Below are positions 59,904 through 64,000 of a stretch of 64,000 nucleotides of DNA, in pieces. The translations under genes were made by a program, and so were the position numbers. Position 1 is the stretch's first letter, and each line of letters opens with the position of its first letter. This stretch comes from Methylomonas sp. EFPC3 (GTDB lineage Bacteria; Pseudomonadota; Gammaproteobacteria; Methylococcales; Methylomonadaceae), in assembly GCF_029643245.1 (NCBI RefSeq), contig NZ_CP116398.1, positions 2,170,001-2,234,000 on the forward strand. Reading direction: 5' to 3'. Below the pieces are notes generated by a model, which saw only the letters and a program-made list of their open reading frames with translations, did no database searches and was not told the origin of the DNA.

Positions 59904-60095
59904 CTAAGCTGCCTGCGCCCTCAACGCCTGATTTTGGCACTTCTCATCCAACATCGCCTTGATACTGGCGGAACATTTACCGCAAACGCCGCCAGCCCCG
60001 GTACACTCCATGACCTGTCTACGACTGCAAACACCCTGGCTGATCGCTTGAGCAACCTGCTTATCGGTAACCGCTTTGCACACGCACACATACAT
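59904..60095 (-). CDS. bfd: Bacterioferritin-associated ferredoxin
   Basis: 63 residues. YVCVCKAVTDKQV carries the first C-x-C, and GGVCGKCSASIK supplies the second pair, the four ligands of the 2Fe-2S cluster. Bfd mobilises iron from bacterioferritin when iron is scarce. A near-perfect Fur box lies 30-45 bases upstream, so it is expected to be derepressed under iron limitation. GGAG precedes the ATG. Confidence 0.93.
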   Translation of the reverse strand: MYVCVCKAVTDKQVAQAISQGVCSRRQVMECTGAGGVCGKCSASIKAMLDEKCQNQALRAQAA

Positions 60096-60122
60096 ACAAA
60101 AATCTCCAGATCATTTTGAATT

Positions 60123-60141
60123 AATGATAACAATTATCATT
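60123..60141. promoter_or_regulatory. Fur box controlling bfd
   Basis: AATGATAACAATTATCATT: the 7-1-7 core TGATAAC-A-ATTATCA differs from the Fur consensus TGATAAT-N-ATTATCA at one position. It lies just upstream of bfd in the promoter zone and supports Fe-dependent repression. Confidence 0.9.
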
Positions 60142-60330
60142 TAAAAGTAAAGTGATGCCGGCGGCATTTTTTTCTGATACCGAACTAAGCCAAACGCTCT
60201 TAGTCGAAACGCCGGATTACCTTGCAATGCTTAGGAAATTCGCGGGATTGAGCCATGAATCCCAATTGCGTTGGCGGGTTTTTTTCGTGCTTAAATACTC
60301 TGATAACCTTTTCGTCATTTACAAGAGCCA

Positions 60331-60807
60331 ATGATGCAAGACTATCAAACCCAACAAGCCACTGTGCTGGAAATACTGGACGCTCACCGAACGATGCCGG
60401 GCAGCTTATTACCGATTCTGCACGGCATTCAGGACACCCTGGGCTACATTCCTCCGGCTGCCGTGGCAGACATCGCAAGTTCTCTGAATTTGTCGCAAGC
60501 CGAAGTACACGGGGTTATTAGTTTTTATCATTACTTCCGCGACACTCCGCCAGGCAAACACACCGTGCGCATCTGCCGTGCCGAATCCTGCCAATCGATG
60601 AACAGCACCGCCCTGGAAAACCACGCCAAACAGGTGCTCGGCATCGATTATCACGAAACTACCGCAGACCAAGCCTTCTCGCTGGAACCGGTCTATTGCC
60701 TGGGCAATTGCGCCTGCTCGCCATCCATTACGATAGACGACCAAGTATTCGGCCGCGTCACGCCGGATAAATTCGACAGTCTGCTTGCAAAATTCAAAGG
60801 TGCTTAA
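60331..60807 (+). CDS. fdsG: NAD-dependent formate dehydrogenase gamma subunit
   Basis: 158 residues (two adjacent ATGs at 60331 and 60334). NuoE-like: LLPILHGIQDTLGYIPPAAV, CRAESCQSM and YCLGNCACSPSI give the four Cys ligands of a 2Fe-2S cluster. In Fds complexes it pairs with FdsB and carries electrons to NAD. First gene of fdsGBA, the cytoplasmic molybdenum formate dehydrogenase that makes NADH from formate. Confidence 0.92.
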   Translation: MMQDYQTQQATVLEILDAHRTMPGSLLPILHGIQDTLGYIPPAAVADIASSLNLSQAEVHGVISFYHYFRDTPPGKHTVRICRAESCQSMNSTALENHAKQVLGIDYHETTADQAFSLEPVYCLGNCACSPSITIDDQVFGRVTPDKFDSLLAKFKGA

Positions 60808-60808
60808 C

Positions 60809-62353
60809 ATGACCCGCCTGTTTATTTCCCGCGACTCCACCGCGCTGTCACTGGGCGCCGAACAAGTCGCCAACGCCTTCGCTCAACATACGGCCGACCG
60901 CGGCCAATCGGTACAAATCGTTCGTAACGGCTCGCGCGGCTTGTTCTGGCTGGAACCTCTGGTAGAAGTCGAAACACCGAATGGCCGCATCGCTTACGGC
61001 CCGGTGCAGGAAGAAGATGTCGCTTCGCTGCTCGAAGCCGGATTACTGGAAGGAAAATCACATCCGCTTTACCTGGGCAATATCGAAGAACTCCCCTATT
61101 TCAAAAACCAAAACCGGCTGACTTTCGCCCGTGTCGGCATCACCGACCCGGTCAGTCTCGAAGACTATCTGGTCAACGACGGCTACAAAGGCCTGAAAAA
61201 CGCTTTAGCGCTGCAACCGGCCGAAATCGTCAAACATGTTACCGACTCCGGCCTACGCGGCCGCGGCGGCGCAGCATTCCCCACCGGCATCAAATGGAAT
61301 ACCGTGCTGAACGCCACCGGCGACCAGAAATATATCGTTTGCAACGCCGACGAAGGCGACTCCGGTACCTTTTCCGACCGGATGATCATGGAAGGCGACC
61401 CGTTCGTACTGATCGAAGGCATGACCATCGCCGGCATTGCGGTCGGCGCCACCCAAGGTTACATCTATCTGCGCGTCGAATACCCCCACGCCAAAATTGC
61501 CTTGAACCAAGCCATCGAAGCCGCCTACAAAAACGGCTATCTGGGCGAAAACATCCAAGGCAGCGGCAAGACTTTCCACTTGGAAGTCCGCAGCGGCGCC
61601 GGCGCTTACGTCTGCGGCGAAGAGACATCATTATTGGAAAGCCTGGAAGGCAAACGCGGCCTGGTGCGGTTCAAACCGCCGCTCCCAGCCATCGTTGGCC
61701 TGTTCGGCAAACCGACTATCGTCAACAACGTGATTTCTCTGGCGTCCGTGCCGATCATTCTGGACAAGGGCGGCGAGTACTACAAAAATTACGGCATGGG
61801 CCGCTCGCGCGGCACGCTGCCGTTGCAACTGGCCGGCAACATCAAACATCCCGGTCTGTTCGAAGCCGCATTCGGTATGACCTTACGCGAACTACTCTAC
61901 GACTACGGCGGCGGTTCCGCCAGCGGTCGACCGATCCGCGCCGTGCAGGTCGGCGGCCCGTTGGGCGCCTACATGCCGGAAAGCCAATTCGATACACCGC
62001 TGGATTACGAAGCCTTCGCCGCCATCGGCGCGGTTTTGGGCCACGGCGGTTTGGTCGTTCACGACGACACGACCAATCTGGCAGACATGGCCCGTTACGC
62101 GATGGAATTCTGCGTCGAGGAATCCTGCGGCAAATGCACGCCGTGCCGGATCGGCTCGACCCGCGGCGTCGAAGTCATCGACCGCATCGTCGCCAACGTC
62201 GACAAGGCCAAAAACACCGAATTGCTGCGCGACCTGTGCGACACGATGTTGTGCGGCTCGCTGTGCGCGATGGGCGGCATGACACCGTATCCGGTGTTGA
62301 GCGCATTGAACCATTTCCCCGAAGACTTTGGCTTACACCCCGCCAAAGCCTGA
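60809..62353 (+). CDS. fdsB: NAD-dependent formate dehydrogenase beta subunit
   Basis: 514 residues from ATG 60809 (AAAGGTG upstream). NuoF-like: SGLRGRGGAAFPTGIKW (NAD), GAGAYVCGEETSLLESLEG (FMN) and ESCGKCTPCRIGSTRG (4Fe-4S). An N-terminal thioredoxin-like part of ~130 residues precedes it. It transfers electrons from FdsA/FdsG to NAD+. Starts 1 base after fdsG; fdsA follows. Confidence 0.93.
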   Translation: MTRLFISRDSTALSLGAEQVANAFAQHTADRGQSVQIVRNGSRGLFWLEPLVEVETPNGRIAYGPVQEEDVASLLEAGLLEGKSHPLYLGNIEELPYFKNQNRLTFARVGITDPVSLEDYLVNDGYKGLKNALALQPAEIVKHVTDSGLRGRGGAAFPTGIKWNTVLNATGDQKYIVCNADEGDSGTFSDRMIMEGDPFVLIEGMTIAGIAVGATQGYIYLRVEYPHAKIALNQAIEAAYKNGYLGENIQGSGKTFHLEVRSGAGAYVCGEETSLLESLEGKRGLVRFKPPLPAIVGLFGKPTIVNNVISLASVPIILDKGGEYYKNYGMGRSRGTLPLQLAGNIKHPGLFEAAFGMTLRELLYDYGGGSASGRPIRAVQVGGPLGAYMPESQFDTPLDYEAFAAIGAVLGHGGLVVHDDTTNLADMARYAMEFCVEESCGKCTPCRIGSTRGVEVIDRIVANVDKAKNTELLRDLCDTMLCGSLCAMGGMTPYPVLSALNHFPEDFGLHPAKA

Positions 62354-62374
62354 TCTATCCTCCCGGAGGTAGCT

Positions 62375-64000
62375 ATGTCATTAAACAACGAAATCGACTA
62401 CGGCACGCCGGCCAGCGCGTCGGCTGAACAAGTCTCCCTGGAAATCGACGGCCACAAAGTGACCGTCAATGCCGGCACTTCGGTAATGCGTGCGGCCGCC
62501 GAGGCCGGCATCAGCATTCCGAAATTGTGCGCCACCGACCGTTTGGACCCGTTCGGCTCTTGCCGAATGTGTCTGGTACAAATCGAAGGCGCGCGCGGCT
62601 ACCCCGCCTCCTGCACCACACCGGTCGCCGCCGGCATGAAGGTGACCACGCAAAATGAAAAGCTGGCGAAGCTGCGTAAAGGCATTGCCGAGCTGTATAT
62701 CTCCGACCATCCGCTGGATTGCTTGACCTGCTCCGCCAACGGCAATTGCGAACTGCAAGATACCGTCGGTGCGGTTGGTCTGCGCGAAGTGCGTTACGGT
62801 TTCGACGGCGAAAACCATCTACAAGCCGAAAAAGACGAAAGCAACCCCTATTTCTCGTTCGACCCTTCGAAATGCATCGTCTGTTCGCGTTGCGTCAGAG
62901 CCTGCGAAGAAGTGCAAGGTACCTTTGCGTTGACGATCGATGGCCGCGGCTTCGAGTCGAAAGTCTCTCCGGGCCAAAACCAGCCGTTTATGGAGTCGGA
63001 GTGCGTGTCTTGTGGCGCCTGCGTCCAAGCTTGCCCGACGGCAACGCTGATGGAAAAAGCCGTGATCGACCACGGCCAGCCCGAACATAGCGCGATTACC
63101 ACCTGCGCCTATTGCGGCGTCGGCTGCTCGTTCAAAGCCGAGATGAAAGGCGAACAACTGGTGCGCATGGTTCCGGACAAAAACGGCCAAGCCAACCACG
63201 GTCACTCCTGCGTGAAAGGCCGCTTCGCCTTCGGTTACGCCACCCATAAAGACCGCATCACCAAACCAATGGTGCGCGATAAAATCACCGACCCATGGCG
63301 CGAAGTGAGCTGGGAAGAAGCGATCGAAACTGCAGCCAGCCGGTTGAAAGGGATTCAAGCCAAATACGGCAAAGACGCGGTCGGTGGCATTACCTCTTCC
63401 CGCTGCACCAACGAAGAGACCTATCTGGTACAAAAACTGATCCGCGCCGGTTTCGGCAACAACAACGTCGACACCTGCGCCCGCGTTTGCCACTCGCCGA
63501 CCGGTTACGGCTTGAAAACCACCTTCGGCGAATCGTCCGGCACCCAAACCTTTGACTCGGTGTTGCAATCCGACGTAATCCTGGTCATCGGCGCCAACCC
63601 GACCGACGGCCATCCGGTATTCGGTTCGTTGATGAAACGCCGCCTGCGCCAAGGCGCCAAATTGATCGTGGTCGACCCGCGCGAAATCGACTTGGTGCGC
63701 AATAGCCCGCACATCAAAGCTGATTACCACCTGAAACTGCGTCCCGGCACCAACGTCGCCGTGGTCACCGCGCTGGCTCATGTCATCGTCACTGAAGGCT
63801 TGGTCGACGAAGCGTTCGTCAACGAACGTTGCGACGTCGAATCCTTCGGCAAATGGCGCACCTTCGTCGCCAAACCGGAAAATTCTCCGGAAGCCATGGC
63901 CGAATTGACCGGCGTACCCGCTGAATTGCTGCGCGGCGCGGCGCGTTTATATGCCACCGGCGGCAACGGCGCGATCTACTACGGCTTGGGCGTGACCGAA
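62375..64000 (+). CDS. fdsA: NAD-dependent formate dehydrogenase alpha subunit (partial at the window end)
   Basis: The ATG at 62375 follows GGAGGT. The frame is open for 542 codons to the window end, so the C-terminus is missing. N-terminal 2Fe-2S domain (DPFGSCRMCLVQIEG), His/Cys cluster (CLTCSANGNCELQ), two 4Fe-4S motifs (CIVCSRCVRACE, CVSCGACVQACPT) and the molybdopterin domain (TTCAYCGVGCSF). In the active site VDTCARVCHSPTGYGL a Cys, not selenocysteine, binds Mo or W. It oxidises formate to CO2, the last step of C1 oxidation in methylotrophs. Confidence 0.95.
   Translation, partial: MSLNNEIDYGTPASASAEQVSLEIDGHKVTVNAGTSVMRAAAEAGISIPKLCATDRLDPFGSCRMCLVQIEGARGYPASCTTPVAAGMKVTTQNEKLAKLRKGIAELYISDHPLDCLTCSANGNCELQDTVGAVGLREVRYGFDGENHLQAEKDESNPYFSFDPSKCIVCSRCVRACEEVQGTFALTIDGRGFESKVSPGQNQPFMESECVSCGACVQACPTATLMEKAVIDHGQPEHSAITTCAYCGVGCSFKAEMKGEQLVRMVPDKNGQANHGHSCVKGRFAFGYATHKDRITKPMVRDKITDPWREVSWEEAIETAASRLKGIQAKYGKDAVGGITSSRCTNEETYLVQKLIRAGFGNNNVDTCARVCHSPTGYGLKTTFGESSGTQTFDSVLQSDVILVIGANPTDGHPVFGSLMKRRLRQGAKLIVVDPREIDLVRNSPHIKADYHLKLRPGTNVAVVTALAHVIVTEGLVDEAFVNERCDVESFGKWRTFVAKPENSPEAMAELTGVPAELLRGAARLYATGGNGAIYYGLGVTE

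Overview
The window is a dense chromosomal segment of a Gram-negative gammaproteobacterium. Evidence is the mix of Lnt, BolA, YciB, a SPOR protein, PEP-CTERM exported proteins, a Fur-controlled bfd, flavocytochrome c sulfide dehydrogenase, a bidirectional Hox hydrogenase and an NAD-linked Fds formate dehydrogenase. Together these suggest a methylotroph or methanotroph of the Methylomonas/Methylococcaceae type. That is inference: no methane or methanol oxidation gene lies in the window, and formate dehydrogenase is only the last step of C1 oxidation. Base composition is rather GC-rich throughout, except in an accessory stretch around 28.4-34.2 kb.

Layout. 0-3.4 kb: start of a REP-associated (RAYT) transposase with its REP, diacylglycerol kinase, a PspC-domain protein and a TelA-like protein. 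3.5-8.65 kb: the Anbu proteasome-like peptidase locus, with a small secreted protein, a circularly permuted ATP-grasp fused to an alpha-E domain, and a transglutaminase-like protein. 8.9-15.3 kb: a large MASE1-PAS-GGDEF-EAL protein, an exported protein of unknown function, pyrophosphatase and an SMR exporter. 15.5-20.6 kb: hoxFUYHW, a compact NAD(H)-linked NiFe hydrogenase operon. 20.7-28.4 kb: a Tat-exported amidohydrolase, a small membrane protein divergent from an AraC regulator, a promoter plus long structured leader before a PEP-CTERM gene, an rRNA-type methyltransferase, and a second PEP-CTERM gene with a 5'-nucleotidase.

28.6-34.15 kb is the accessory highlight. It is an integron-type cassette array without an integrase in the window (a CALIN-like cluster), with small same-strand ORFs separated by attC-like sites. 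Cargo includes a DUF3144 protein, a P-loop kinase, a frameshifted acetyltransferase, a lipoprotein and an AT-rich HEPN/LprI-like fusion. A roughly 105-bp module is duplicated in the array, and BIME/REP palindromes sit at two cassette ends.

34.4-42.5 kb: fccAB with its own terminator and a 23-bp palindromic operator, an amine oxidase, a PAS-LuxR regulator, a small Cys-rich protein, a lipoprotein and PhoA. 42.6-47.7 kb: an arsenic operon arsR-arsC-arsD-arsA-arsC2-arsI-acr3, whose regulator looks leaderless and whose operator overlaps its start codon. 47.9-59.9 kb: two small paralogous membrane proteins, a SafE-cupredoxin fusion, Lnt, a c-di-GMP-receptor-like or unknown protein, a 5'-nucleotidase with a SPOR protein, methyltransferase-DUF1244, and yciB-yciI-bolA-PpiC. 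59.9-64 kb: Fur-regulated bfd and fdsGBA, with fdsA cut by the window end.

No tRNA, rRNA, CRISPR array or complete insertion sequence was recognised.
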